The notes below the pieces were generated by a model. It did no database searches. It saw nothing but the letters and a program-made list of their open reading frames with translations, and was not told the origin of the DNA. DNA of 64,000 bases. It comes from Parvularcula sp. IMCC14364. GTDB taxonomy: Bacteria; Pseudomonadota; Alphaproteobacteria; Caulobacterales; Parvularculaceae. Shown one piece after another: positions 53,399 through 62,906 of this stretch (positions are counted from its first letter, which is position 1; the number at the start of each line of letters is the position of its first letter). The translations under genes and the position numbers were made by a program. Location: the NCBI RefSeq assembly GCF_030758415.1, contig NZ_CP132334.1, forward strand, positions 2,678,001-2,742,000. The letters are read 5' to 3'.

Positions 53399-55977
53399 CG
53401 CGCGCCCCCTCCTTCGTGCACCGGCTTCACTATTTCGACAAGGCAACGGCCTTTATTGAAGAGGATGGCCGGGTCTGGCGATATGCGGACCTTGCAGAAG
53501 CGGTGACTGAGTTTGCGCGGCAACTGGGGCCTCACCGGAGGCTGGTCCTCATCGAAACACGCAACCAGATCCAGCCTCTTGTTGCTTATCTCGCCTGCCT
53601 GCAGGCAGCACATCCGGTCATCCTGATGCCCCATGGTGCAGCTGAAAAGGACGATCGCATAGAAACTGTTTTCCAGCCAAACCTTGTTTACCGCGAAGAT
53701 GAACATGGCTGGTCCCTGCAACAGGAAAGTGACAGACACCACCACCTTCACCCGGATCTCCGGGTACTGCTGACCACCTCCGGCACAACCGGCACGCCAA
53801 AACTGGTTCGGCTTTCCGGGGAGAACCTGCAATCCAATGCTGCATCAATCGCAGACTATCTTGATATCAGCAGCCTCGACAGGGCAATCACCACCCTGCC
53901 CGTCAATTATTCCTATGGCCTGTCGATTATAAACTCACACCTTCAGGCAGGCGCTTCTGTTTCACTGACAGACCGCTCCGTATCCAGCCAGTGCCTGTGG
54001 GAGCAGTTCAGGGAGCAACAATGCACCAGCCTTGCCGGGGTGCCCTATACATATGAATTGCTTGATCGCGTCGGTTTTGCCGATATGGACCTGCCTTCCC
54101 TGCGCACCCTCACACAAGCAGGCGGGAAATTGCCGCCGGAAAAAGTACGCTACCATGCAAGGCTTGCGGCAAAACGTGGCTATCGTTTCCACGTCATGTA
54201 CGGACAGACAGAAGCAACAGCCCGCATGGGCTGGCTCCCGCCGGAACTTGCCAGCAAAAACCCGCACAGTATCGGACAGCCAATTCCCGGCGGCAGCTTC
54301 ACGTTGCGCGATGCAACTGGCAAAATTATTACACGACACGATCGTGAAGGCGAGCTGATCTATTCAGGGGCAAATGTGATGATGGGCTACGCGGATCAGC
54401 CAGATGATCTCGCCCGCGCCGCCGAGCTGACAGAACTTGAAACAGGTGACCTTGCGGTGCGCAACCGTCTGGGACTTTACAGGATAACCGGCCGGAAAAG
54501 TCGCTTCTGCAAACTGTATGGCTTGCGATTCAACCTTGATGATATTGAAGCCAGCCTGACAAGAATGGGGCCGCAATGTGCCGTCTCTGGCGATGATGAA
54601 CTCATCTGTGTGTGTGTCCGTGGTCCTCATTCTACAGATGAAATTGAAAAGCACCTGCGCCGCCGGTACACCCTCAAAAGGAATGATATTATCGTCTGGG
54701 CTGCGGCAGATTTTCCTGTTCTGGAAAATGGCAAGACTGATTATCGACAGATCATGGCCACAGGCAAAAAAATACGGACAGAGAACGAAGACAACGATAA
54801 ACCGCACATTGATCTGGCAGGTGAGTTTGCCGCGACCCTTCGGCTTGCCAAAGTACCCCGCAATGCCAGCTTCACGAGTCTGCAGGGCGATTCACTTTCC
54901 TATGTTCAGGCATCCGTCGCCATTGAAGAACATCTCGGTTATCTGCCGAAGGGGTGGGAGACGATATCTGTTGGTGATCTGCAGTTGATGAAGAGAGCTC
55001 AGCAGACAACCAATACGATAGATACGGATATTGCCTTGAAGGCCGCGGCGATTCTCATGGTAGTTGCACACCATGCGGGCCTTGTCTCATTTGCCGGTGG
55101 CGCAATGACCCTGTTGATGCTGGCAGGCTTCAATACGGCGCGCTTCCAACTGGAACACTTGCTCCAGGGCCGGAGCATATCCGTTCTGGGTACAGTCTTC
55201 AGGCGTATTATCCTGCCCTATTTCTGTATATTGCTGCTATATCTTATATGGCGACAGGATTTTCATCTGCCATCCCTCACGCTTTCGAGTAATTTCTTTG
55301 GCACATACGGGCAAGGATCTACATTCCTGACCCCTTACTGGTTCGTGGAAGTTTATGCCCAGATCGTCCTTTGCCTCTGTGCAGTCTTTGCCATTCCGCA
55401 GTTACGAAAACTTGTACGCACTCATCCCTTTGAATCAGCCCTGACGGCACTTGGTATCAGCCTTTTATTGCCGATTCTCATCATGGTCGTGAACGCGGAG
55501 CTTTTTGCCACACAACGCCTGCCACATCTTTTGATCTATGTCTTCGCTTTTGGCTGGGCAGCAGCAAGAGCAGATAATCCCAATCGAAAAATGCTGCTGA
55601 TGGTTACAGGGCTCATCACATTCCCCTTGTTCATGGGACCAACCAATGCGCAGGGCTGGATCGTCGCCGGCGCCTTCACGCTACTATTATGGTTTCCACG
55701 GCTATCCGTATCAGGACAACTGAAACCCATAATCATGCTTGTGGGTGGTGCAAGTTTTTATATTTACCTGCTGCGTAACCTGCCGGTGCACCTGCTGACA
55801 CATACGATGCCGGTTTCCTATACGCTATTATCCGGTATGGCGGCCGTTATCCTGTCATTACTAGTGGGCATCGCAGCGGAGACGGCACGCCAGCGCCTGC
55901 CAGGACAGATCAGAAAACTACGCACTGAAGGTCTGCCTTCAGGCAAATATCACGGCTCGAGTTCTGTGTCCCAATAG
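53395..55977 (+). CDS. Adenylation-carrier-membrane acyltransferase fusion
   Basis: An 860-residue three-part protein. Residues about 1-460 form an ANL adenylation domain: P-loop LLTTSGTTGTPKL at 125-137, MYGQTEATARMGW at 268-280, GDLAVRN at 351-357 and catalytic Lys 447 in ENGKTDY. Residues about 470-535 are a carrier domain with phosphopantetheine Ser 500 in GDSLSYV. Residues about 545-845 have about ten hydrophobic segments like an acyltransferase-3 domain (VVAHHAG). It would activate an acid, load it on its own carrier and pass it over the membrane, as the DltA-DltC-DltB system does with D-alanine. The acyl substrate and acceptor are unknown. Its 3' end overlaps the convergent HNH gene by 28 bp. 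Confidence 0.82.
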   Translation: MTRAPSFVHRLHYFDKATAFIEEDGRVWRYADLAEAVTEFARQLGPHRRLVLIETRNQIQPLVAYLACLQAAHPVILMPHGAAEKDDRIETVFQPNLVYREDEHGWSLQQESDRHHHLHPDLRVLLTTSGTTGTPKLVRLSGENLQSNAASIADYLDISSLDRAITTLPVNYSYGLSIINSHLQAGASVSLTDRSVSSQCLWEQFREQQCTSLAGVPYTYELLDRVGFADMDLPSLRTLTQAGGKLPPEKVRYHARLAAKRGYRFHVMYGQTEATARMGWLPPELASKNPHSIGQPIPGGSFTLRDATGKIITRHDREGELIYSGANVMMGYADQPDDLARAAELTELETGDLAVRNRLGLYRITGRKSRFCKLYGLRFNLDDIEASLTRMGPQCAVSGDDELICVCVRGPHSTDEIEKHLRRRYTLKRNDIIVWAAADFPVLENGKTDYRQIMATGKKIRTENEDNDKPHIDLAGEFAATLRLAKVPRNASFTSLQGDSLSYVQASVAIEEHLGYLPKGWETISVGDLQLMKRAQQTTNTIDTDIALKAAAILMVVAHHAGLVSFAGGAMTLLMLAGFNTARFQLEHLLQGRSISVLGTVFRRIILPYFCILLLYLIWRQDFHLPSLTLSSNFFGTYGQGSTFLTPYWFVEVYAQIVLCLCAVFAIPQLRKLVRTHPFESALTALGISLLLPILIMVVNAELFATQRLPHLLIYVFAFGWAAARADNPNRKMLLMVTGLITFPLFMGPTNAQGWIVAGAFTLLLWFPRLSVSGQLKPIIMLVGGASFYIYLLRNLPVHLLTHTMPVSYTLLSGMAAVILSLLVGIAAETARQRLPGQIRKLRTEGLPSGKYHGSSSVSQ

Positions 55978-56516
55978 AGATAATCGTGCCAGCTTTCATG
56001 CAGGTAGTTTGGCGGGAAAGCCCGGCCTTTTTCATTCAGTTCATACATGTTCGGGCGATATGGCTTCTGGAACGGATGCATCTTGGCATCCTGGGGCATT
56101 CTGCCACCCTTGCGCAGATTGCAGGGCGAACAGGCTGCAACAATATTCTGCCACGTCGTTTTACCCCCCCTCGAGCGGGGGATCACATGATCGAATGTCA
56201 GGATGTCCCGGTTGGCATCACCGCAATACTGGCAGGAAAATGAGTCTCGCAGGAAGACATTAAACCGTGTGAAAGCAGGCTTGCGCGCATGGGTCACGTA
56301 GGTCTTCAGGGCGATTACGGAAGGCAGCTTCATCTCGAAAGTCGGGCTGCGTACCGTGTTGTCATATTCAGCGACAACATCCACACGATCCAGAAAAACC
56401 GCCTTCAGTGAGTCCTGCCAGGACCATAAGGAAAGTGGAAAATAACTGAGGGGCCGGAAATCGGCATTGAGAACCAGTGCAGGACAACTATCGGGGGACT
56501 GGTGACTCATATGCAT
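55950..56516 (-). CDS. HNH endonuclease
   Basis: A 188-residue protein with a C-terminal HNH nuclease domain: zinc cysteines in FSCQYCG, the DHVIPRSRGGKTTWQNIVAACSPCN motif with its His and Asn, and the second Cys pair CSPC. The N-terminal part (ALVLNADFRPLSYFPLSLW, then AVFLDRVDVVAEYD) is typical of a widespread chromosomal HNH family in alphaproteobacteria, role unclear. AGGAG lies 7 bases before the ATG at 56516. The 247-bp gap upstream shows nothing else clear. Confidence 0.9.
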   Translation of the reverse strand: MHMSHQSPDSCPALVLNADFRPLSYFPLSLWSWQDSLKAVFLDRVDVVAEYDNTVRSPTFEMKLPSVIALKTYVTHARKPAFTRFNVFLRDSFSCQYCGDANRDILTFDHVIPRSRGGKTTWQNIVAACSPCNLRKGGRMPQDAKMHPFQKPYRPNMYELNEKGRAFPPNYLHESWHDYLYWDTELEP

Positions 56517-56763
56517 TCTACCGCTCCTGTAATACCCTGTGGGAAAAACCGGGGCGACGGCGGACTTCACTAGTCCGCAGGCAGTTTCTGCCTGTACTCA
56601 ACCTGATTTTGATTAGATGCTTGAACGCACAATCTCCATCTTCACGCTGAACATTTAGCCCCATTTAATAACATTGGCAACATAGCTGATTCCCCATGAC
56701 AGTTTTCTGACAGTTTGCGACTTTTCTGCCACTTCCGCGAGAATACACGTCTCAGGGGAACTG

Positions 56764-57390
56764 TCAGATCGGTTTTCGCCCGCGCAGTTTGGCATAATAG
56801 GTCCATAATATATGGGCTGCCATGCCGCGCCATGGTGCCCATTGTGTAGAGGCCATGAGGTCAAAATCTTTCTGTGCAGGCTTTGAGGCAAATCCACTCG
56901 CCGCGGCATACGCGGCAAGCAATGCCACATCATTGCGCGGCCAGATATCCAACCGCCCTTCGCAGAACAGCAGGTAGATCGCTGCCGTCCAGGGGCCAAC
57001 ACCTTTAACAGCACACAGGTGCGCGACAGCCGCTTCATCTTCCAGCTCAGGCAACTGCTCAAAGCGCAGTGACTGATCAAGGACAGCTTGTGCGGCCCCT
57101 TTCACATATCTGACCTTGGGTCGTGACAGACCACAGGCCCGCAGGTCATCTTCACTCATGGAGATGACTTTCTGCACACTGATTTCGGGGATCCGCGCCT
57201 CGCAGCGGGCCAGAATTGCCTGTGCGCTCGGCACTGAAACCTGTTGTTCGACAATGATCCGAAAGAGCCCGGCATAACCTGCAGGGCGTTGCCTGATATA
57301 AGGCTCGAAATTGATCGCCCGCGCCGCCATCGCCAGCGAATCACTGCGGGCGGCCAGTGCGTCACAAACCTCGCGAACGGTTTGTGTCAT
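56764..57390 (-). CDS. DNA-3-methyladenine glycosylase II (AlkA-like)
   Basis: Base-excision repair glycosylase for alkylated purines, 208 residues. HhH-GPD fold: FRIIVEQQVSVPSAQAI, the helix-hairpin-helix LCAVKGVGPWTAAIYLLF and the catalytic Asp in IWPRNDVALL. It is short compared with E. coli AlkA because the N-terminal beta domain is missing, as in many family members. It is 6 bp downstream of gshA. Confidence 0.9.
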   Translation of the reverse strand: MTQTVREVCDALAARSDSLAMAARAINFEPYIRQRPAGYAGLFRIIVEQQVSVPSAQAILARCEARIPEISVQKVISMSEDDLRACGLSRPKVRYVKGAAQAVLDQSLRFEQLPELEDEAAVAHLCAVKGVGPWTAAIYLLFCEGRLDIWPRNDVALLAAYAAASGFASKPAQKDFDLMASTQWAPWRGMAAHILWTYYAKLRGRKPI

Positions 57391-57396
57391 GATAAC

Positions 57397-58773
57397 TCAG
57401 AAAGCATATTTCTCATACAGCTTGTGCATATCCCTGCCCAGAGGACCTTCAAAGTCAGCAAGCATCCGCTCTGCCATCGTCAGGCCACTGTCAGCGATTT
57501 CCTGCAACGGTTGCAGGAATCCGGTCTCATCGCTCCCGCCCGTATCAAGCTGCGCACGGTCACGAAGACCTTCGCGCGAAACAGCAAGCACTTCTTTTGC
57601 AATATCCTGCAGACTGTGCTTGCCGATTCTGGCTTTCAACCCGTAATGGGCTGCATCGGTGCGAAGGGCGTGGCGCTGTTCAGGCGTCCAGTTCTTTGCC
57701 ACATCCCATGCGGCATCAAGGCATGAGCTGTTATACAGAAGCCCAACCCAGAAGGCTGGCAGTGCACAGATACGCGACCAGGAGCCTGAGTCAGCACCGC
57801 GCATCTCCAGAAACGTTTTCAGGCGGACTTCCGGAAACGCCGTGGACAGATGGTCTGTCCAGTCTTCCAGAGACGGTCTTTCACCTGGCGCAAGGTCCAG
57901 TTTGCCATCCATGAACGCTCTGAATGACTTGCCAGTCGCATCCACATAATCACCATTCCTGAACAGGAAATACATCGGCACGTCGAGCATGTACTCTGTA
58001 TAGCGTTCAAAATCGAAACCATCTTCAAAAACGAAATCCAGAAGCCCGGTACGGTTCGGGTCCGTGTCGGTCCAGATATTGGCACGCCATGAGACAAAAC
58101 CTGTATCCTTGCCCTCAACCATGGGCGAGTTGGCAAACAGCGCCGTTGCCAATGGCTGCAGCGCCAGTGAGGTCCTGAATTTTTTGACCATATCGGCTTC
58201 ATCAGCAAAATCGAGATTGACCTGCACTGTCGCCGTGCGGTGCATCATGTCCAAGCCAAGATTGCCCACTTCCGGCATGTAATTACGCATGATGCCATAA
58301 CGGCCTTTGGGCATATGCGGCATTTCCGCACGGGTCCAGTTCGGCGTATGCCCAACCCCCAGAAAGCCGACTTCCACGGTGTCAGTCACAGCACGGATCT
58401 GATCCAGATGACTGTGCACTTCGTTGCAGGTCTGGTGCAGATGCTCCAGCGGCGCACCGGAAAGCTCGAATTGCCCCCCCGGCTCAAGCGTCACAGATGC
58501 GCCGTCCTTTTTGAGCGCAACCAGATGATCCCCTTCATAAACAGGTGCCCAGCCAAATTCATCGGAAAGGCCCTGCAAAATCGCCCTGACCGAGCGTTCG
58601 CCATCATAAGGCAGCGGCGTCAGACTCTTTCTGCAAAAGCCGAATTTTTCGTGTTCTGTGCCAATTCGCCAGTCAGCTTTTGGCTTGCAGCCAGAAGCGA
58701 GATAGCCGGTCAGGTCATCCTTGCTCTCAACGGGAGCAGCATCCTTGCGGGCCGCGGCATCTAGCTGTGTCAT
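57397..58773 (-). CDS. gshA: Glutamate-cysteine ligase, plant/alphaproteobacterial type
   Basis: First step of glutathione synthesis. 458 residues. Motifs: WRIGTEHEKFGF at about 36-47, LEPGGQFELSGAPLEHLHQT, MMHRTATVQVNLDFA and FLEMRGADSGSW. It belongs to the proteobacterial branch with plant-type GCL. ATG 58773 lies five codons inside the frame's TTG. Position next to AlkA and RsmE gives no functional clue. Confidence 0.95.
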   Translation of the reverse strand: MTQLDAAARKDAAPVESKDDLTGYLASGCKPKADWRIGTEHEKFGFCRKSLTPLPYDGERSVRAILQGLSDEFGWAPVYEGDHLVALKKDGASVTLEPGGQFELSGAPLEHLHQTCNEVHSHLDQIRAVTDTVEVGFLGVGHTPNWTRAEMPHMPKGRYGIMRNYMPEVGNLGLDMMHRTATVQVNLDFADEADMVKKFRTSLALQPLATALFANSPMVEGKDTGFVSWRANIWTDTDPNRTGLLDFVFEDGFDFERYTEYMLDVPMYFLFRNGDYVDATGKSFRAFMDGKLDLAPGERPSLEDWTDHLSTAFPEVRLKTFLEMRGADSGSWSRICALPAFWVGLLYNSSCLDAAWDVAKNWTPEQRHALRTDAAHYGLKARIGKHSLQDIAKEVLAVSREGLRDRAQLDTGGSDETGFLQPLQEIADSGLTMAERMLADFEGPLGRDMHKLYEKYAF

Positions 58774-58847
58774 AGGGCTGACTTTCAAATAACAAGTTGC
58801 GCCCCTCTAGCCCTTATTGAAGATGGTGCAAAGCGTCTGACTGTTTT

Positions 58848-59636
58848 TCACGCTTTAGTGAACGGCTGCCCGAGATCCCCCAATACTGCCTGCCACAGGG
58901 TCACAGCCGCAAAAGCTGCCGTGTCGGCACGCATGATGCGCGGTCCGAGCGTTACCGGCGTGACAAATTCCTGTTGGCGCAGCATGTCGCGCTCTGCCGG
59001 GGTAAACCCACCTTCCGGGCCGGTCAGGATGGCCCAGCGACACGATTTGTCACGATATGCCTGCAGCGCCTCGACCATTGGCAAGGCCCGCCCCTCCGGG
59101 CCACCCCAGCGCTCTTGGGCGTCATCACCGGCCTCATCACAAAAAACAAGGCGTCGCTCCGGCGCGTTGTCAGGCCATCCGGTCACAAGTTTTTCCAGTT
59201 GCGCAAATGGGCGCACTTCCGGCACGTCCAGCCGCTCGCTCTGCTCTGCAGCCTCTACAGCATTCGCGTATAACCGGTCCTCCCGGACGCGGGTCACAAT
59301 CGTTCGTGCCGTCTTTACGGGCTGCAGAAGCGACGCGCCCAGCTCCGTCGTTTTCTGGGCGATCTGATCCAGCGGCACCCGTTTGACCGGGGCAAAGAGA
59401 AGCCAGAGGTCCGGCGTTGCCGCCTGCACTCGCGTTTGCTCCTTAAGGCTGACGACGCCCGCATTTTTGCTGATCGCAGCAATTTCACCGCGCCACTCGC
59501 CATCCCGGCCATTGAAAAGCAGCAGCTCCGCCCCGATATCACGCCGCATCACACGGCCAAGATAATGTGCCTGCTCCGGGGAGACAGGAACCGATATGCC
59601 CGGTGCGAGTTCTGACGAGACAAAAAGGCGCAGCAT
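58848..59636 (-). CDS. rsmE: 16S rRNA (uracil1498-N3)-methyltransferase
   Basis: SPOUT-class methyltransferase acting on 16S rRNA U1498 in the decoding site. 262 residues. N-terminal PUA-like region (HYLGRVMRRDIGAELLLFNG), the ERLDVPEV segment, ILTGPEGGFTPAERD and the knot LGPRIMRADTAAFAAV are all present. It is divergent from ubiA. Confidence 0.95.
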   Translation of the reverse strand: MLRLFVSSELAPGISVPVSPEQAHYLGRVMRRDIGAELLLFNGRDGEWRGEIAAISKNAGVVSLKEQTRVQAATPDLWLLFAPVKRVPLDQIAQKTTELGASLLQPVKTARTIVTRVREDRLYANAVEAAEQSERLDVPEVRPFAQLEKLVTGWPDNAPERRLVFCDEAGDDAQERWGGPEGRALPMVEALQAYRDKSCRWAILTGPEGGFTPAERDMLRQQEFVTPVTLGPRIMRADTAAFAAVTLWQAVLGDLGQPFTKA

Positions 59637-59731
59637 GGTCGCAGGTTCCTTCCTTGAGGGGCAAGCGCTTGACTTGATGGCGTTATCATAACAGGTCCAG
59701 AGTCAGGGCCTATATGTAAGGAGTTTTGACC

Positions 59732-60673
59732 TTGGTTGACCAGAGTCCTGCATCATCAGCGACGCCAGACGCCCCTCGCCGCAGTTTTGTGGAAAGGATG
59801 CCGCCAGCCAGCCAGCCATATCTGCGCCTGATGCGGGCAGATCGGCCCATCGGCACATGGCTGCTGCTGATTCCCTGCTGGTGGGGCCTCAGTCTGGCAG
59901 CTCTTGCTGGCGGTGCCATGAACAAGGATTTCTGGACATACCTCTTTTTCGGCGGGCTGTTTGCGATTGGCGCTTTTGTAATGCGGGGCGCTGGCTGCGT
60001 TTACAATGACATCGTGGACCGGGACATTGACGCCAAAGTCAGCCGCACAGCCAGTCGCCCTTTGCCCTCAGGGCAGATTACCTTGCAACAGGCCTGGATA
60101 TTCCTTGTCAGCCTGTGCCTGATCGGCCTTCTGGTACTGATGCAGTTCAACCGCACCGCTATCATCACCGGCTTTTTGGCGCTGGCGCTGGTTGCGGCCT
60201 ATCCGTTCATGAAGCGCATTACCTGGTGGCCTCAGGCCTGGCTTGGCCTGACATTCAACTGGGGTGTCCTAGTCGGCTGGGTCGCTGTGACCGGTGAATT
60301 GAACTGGGCAGCCGTCGATCTCTATATTGCCGGCATCTTCTGGACCCTTGGCTATGACACTATTTATGCGCATCAGGACCGGGAGGATGATGCCCTGATC
60401 GGGGTCAGGTCCACCGCCCGCCGGTTACAGAATAAAACCCGGGAGTGGCTGCTGGTTTTCTATACAGGCATGATCTTTTTCACTGCACTGGCAGGATTGC
60501 TGGCTCGCCTCGGGCCATGGTTCTATATCGCCCTGCTCTTCCCCGCAGTTCATCTGATCTGGCAGACCTGGACACTCGATCAGGACAAACCCGCCACCTG
60601 TCTCGCGCTATTCAAAGCCAATCGTGAAACCGGCCTGATGATCCTGCTCGCCCTCGGGTTCGGGCAGTTTTGA
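59732..60673 (+). CDS. ubiA: 4-hydroxybenzoate polyprenyltransferase
   Basis: Attaches the polyprenyl chain to 4-hydroxybenzoate in ubiquinone synthesis. 313 residues, about nine hydrophobic segments. First Asp-rich motif GCVYNDIVDRDIDAKV with NDxxDxxxD, and the second YDTIYAHQDREDD. TTG start at 59732, eight bases after AAGGAG (59718-59723); the earlier TTG at 59726 is too close to that site. It uses the product of the polyprenyl synthase encoded at 18377. Confidence 0.95.
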   Translation: MVDQSPASSATPDAPRRSFVERMPPASQPYLRLMRADRPIGTWLLLIPCWWGLSLAALAGGAMNKDFWTYLFFGGLFAIGAFVMRGAGCVYNDIVDRDIDAKVSRTASRPLPSGQITLQQAWIFLVSLCLIGLLVLMQFNRTAIITGFLALALVAAYPFMKRITWWPQAWLGLTFNWGVLVGWVAVTGELNWAAVDLYIAGIFWTLGYDTIYAHQDREDDALIGVRSTARRLQNKTREWLLVFYTGMIFFTALAGLLARLGPWFYIALLFPAVHLIWQTWTLDQDKPATCLALFKANRETGLMILLALGFGQF

Positions 60674-60835
60674 GCGTTACGGAGAACCAGAAACTGCCGC
60701 GTGATATGTATAATCACACAGGCCCCCAGCGTTTCAAAAAAATCATCCCATCACCTTCTCTCACACCTGCGTCAGGGGGCATTTCCCTTGCGACAGAAGT
60801 CTTCTATCTATCTTCAGACATCCTTGGAGGAGATA

Positions 60836-61342
60836 ATGAGCAAAATGAGCAGACGTGGATTTTTAGGCGGACTTCTGGGCGGCGCTGCCGCTGGCGGCGC
60901 GAATGCCAAAGAAGGCGAACCTGATCGCGCCCTGATCCCTGATTATGACAAATGGCAGCTTTCCGACGAGGAATGGAAAGAACGCCTGACCGACGCCCAG
61001 TACCGCGTCCTGCGCAAGGAAGATACTGAACGTCCCGGCTCTTCGCCGCTGGATGATGAAAAAAGGGACGGCATTTTTGCCTGCGCCGGCTGTGGCCTGG
61101 AACTGTTCAAATCAGACACGAAATATGACAGCGGCACCGGCTGGCCATCGTTTTTTGATTATATCCCGAACACGCTTGGCTTCAAGACGGACTACAAGAT
61201 CATTGTGCCGCGTCTTGAATATCACTGTGCCCGATGTGGCGGCCATCAGGGTCACCGCTTCGATGATGGCCCGCTTGACGCAACAGGCAAGCGCTATTGC
61301 AATAACGGCGTGGCTTTGACGTTCATCCCGGCCGCAGGCTAA
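60836..61342 (+). CDS. msrB: Peptide methionine-R-sulfoxide reductase, Tat-exported
   Basis: Reduces the R-epimer of methionine sulfoxide, complementing the two MsrA proteins. 168 residues. Twin-arginine signal SRRGFLGGLLGGAAAG at the N-terminus; zinc cysteines in CAGCG and CARCGGHQGH; catalytic Cys in RYCNNGVAL. GGAGGAGATA lies just before the ATG at 60836. Folding before export by Tat fits the zinc-bound form. Confidence 0.94.
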   Translation: MSKMSRRGFLGGLLGGAAAGGANAKEGEPDRALIPDYDKWQLSDEEWKERLTDAQYRVLRKEDTERPGSSPLDDEKRDGIFACAGCGLELFKSDTKYDSGTGWPSFFDYIPNTLGFKTDYKIIVPRLEYHCARCGGHQGHRFDDGPLDATGKRYCNNGVALTFIPAAG

Positions 61343-61370
61343 GTATCCTAAAGCAGGCAGGTGCGTGCAT

Positions 61371-62024
61371 TCACGCCCGCACCGCCTGTGACCGGATCAA
61401 TACATCCGGGTTCGCCTGCAGGTCTTCACCTTCATCAATGTCGGCGAGAACCGGCAGCGTTGCGACACGGAAACTGTCCGGCAATGTCGCGAGCGTGTCT
61501 TCCAGGGTGTACTGCGTGGACCAGCGGACATTTTCGAAAAGTGCGGGTGCATGCCTTGCGCGGCGCAACCCGATCAGCCAGTAACCGCCATCCGGTGCCG
61601 GGCCGATCACAACATCATTACCACGCAACCGGGCGAAAGCCTCAGTGATCAGGTCCGTGCTGACATGGGGTGAGTCAGAGCCAATAATCACGATGGGGCC
61701 AGGTGGCATATCCTGAAACAGGCGACCCATCCTGTCACCCAGATCGCCGCCGCCCTGCGCCACCCGGGCGATATGCGCGGGCCAGACTGACGTCCAGTCC
61801 TGATAGAGCGCGCTCACCGGATCCACCGCCAGCACCATTTCCCAGCGACGGTCAGTCCCCAGACGGGTCACCAGTGCCGAGGTTGCATGACGATAAAAAC
61901 CGGCGGCCCGTGCCTTGCCAATATCCCGCGCAAGCCGGGTCTTGGCGCGTCCCGCCTTGGGGGCCTTCACCATCATGACCAGCCGTTGCTGCCAGGGCTG
62001 GCCGTTATTCAACATTCCCCTCAC
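61371..62024 (-). CDS. DUF2064/TIGR04282 glycosyltransferase-like protein
   Basis: A 217-residue nucleotidyl/glycosyltransferase-A-fold protein (MMVKAPKAGRAKTRLARD, then IVIIGSDSPHVS and PAPDGGYWLIGLRR), matching a family named for arsenosugar biosynthesis. It overlaps the TIGR04283 gene by 4 bp; the two are a fixed pair in many genomes. The arsenosugar link is from family naming only; no ars gene is nearby. Confidence 0.88.
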   Translation of the reverse strand: MRGMLNNGQPWQQRLVMMVKAPKAGRAKTRLARDIGKARAAGFYRHATSALVTRLGTDRRWEMVLAVDPVSALYQDWTSVWPAHIARVAQGGGDLGDRMGRLFQDMPPGPIVIIGSDSPHVSTDLITEAFARLRGNDVVIGPAPDGGYWLIGLRRARHAPALFENVRWSTQYTLEDTLATLPDSFRVATLPVLADIDEGEDLQANPDVLIRSQAVRA

Positions 62025-62716
62025 TGATAATTCTCCAGTATTTTCTCAGGCGGCACACCGCGATAATAGGACATCAGGCAATTCAGGTTTTTCCAGACGC
62101 GTGGAAAATATCCATTCTGCTTGTACCGGGCCGCAGAAGTCGTCGCAACGGCACGCAGCTGTCGCAGTCTGCCCGCTTTCCTGATGCGCCGGACAATATC
62201 CACATCCTCGAATAACGGCATCGCCCCATGCCCGCCAAGCGTGTCGTAAAATGCACGGGAGATCAGCAGGCCCTGATCGCCATAAGGCAGGGACAATACG
62301 CGGCAGCGGCACCAGACACCCGCTTCCACAATCCGTGCCTGCCAGACATTCTCATCAAACCGGAAACTGAAATAGGCCGCCATATCGTGCGGCGCCGCCA
62401 TCATGAAACTTGCAACTTCCTTCTCCCAACCTTCCTGCAACACCGTATCGGCATGCAGGAAAAGCAGCCAGTCATGCGCTTTTTGAAAAGCCCGCGCCGC
62501 CTCAGCGCCGGCCGCAAGCTGCACGCCCCTGCCAGCCTCACCCGAAACAAACTCCGCCCCTGTTGCAGACGCAATCGCTTCCGTCTGATCCGTTGAACCA
62601 CCATCTGTAATGATTACGCGTGAGATCATGCCCTGCAGCGTTGCACTCAGCAACGTCGGCAGAGAGCGTTCCAGCATTTCACCAGAGTTAAGCGTTGGCA
62701 TGACAACAGTGATCAT
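62021..62716 (-). CDS. TIGR04283-family glycosyltransferase
   Basis: A 231-residue GT2-fold enzyme: MITVVMPTLNSGE at the start, VIITDGGSTDQTEAIA, LLFLHADTVLQEGWE with the DxD-like HAD, and LPYGDQGLLI. ATG 62716 matches the family start and has AAGG five bases upstream; ATG 62728 is also in frame. It is translated together with the DUF2064 gene, which it precedes. Confidence 0.88.
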   Translation of the reverse strand: MITVVMPTLNSGEMLERSLPTLLSATLQGMISRVIITDGGSTDQTEAIASATGAEFVSGEAGRGVQLAAGAEAARAFQKAHDWLLFLHADTVLQEGWEKEVASFMMAAPHDMAAYFSFRFDENVWQARIVEAGVWCRCRVLSLPYGDQGLLISRAFYDTLGGHGAMPLFEDVDIVRRIRKAGRLRQLRAVATTSAARYKQNGYFPRVWKNLNCLMSYYRGVPPEKILENYQ

Positions 62717-62860
62717 GAAGACCTTCATTCCCGAATTGCTAACCGTCTTGGCGGAAACCGGTTGCAACCACAACATCGCCGCCAATGACGCTTGTTCACC
62801 AATGCGTGCGAGCCCCCACGCCGGCCTTGCTGCGCCACAGTACGAAAAATGACATAGATA

Positions 62861-62889
62861 TTAACTTTGTTCTTGTTTTGTTCTATAGA
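62861..62889 (+). promoter_or_regulatory. SOS promoter with perfect LexA box
   Basis: TTAACT (62861-62866), 17 bp, TATAGA (62884-62889). The spacer contains GTTC-N7-GTTC (62869-62883), the alphaproteobacterial LexA site, placed to be blocked between -35 and -10. The transcript would start at about 62896, 11 nt before the ATG. Confidence 0.75.
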
Positions 62890-62906
62890 ATATGTATATT
62901 ACTATC

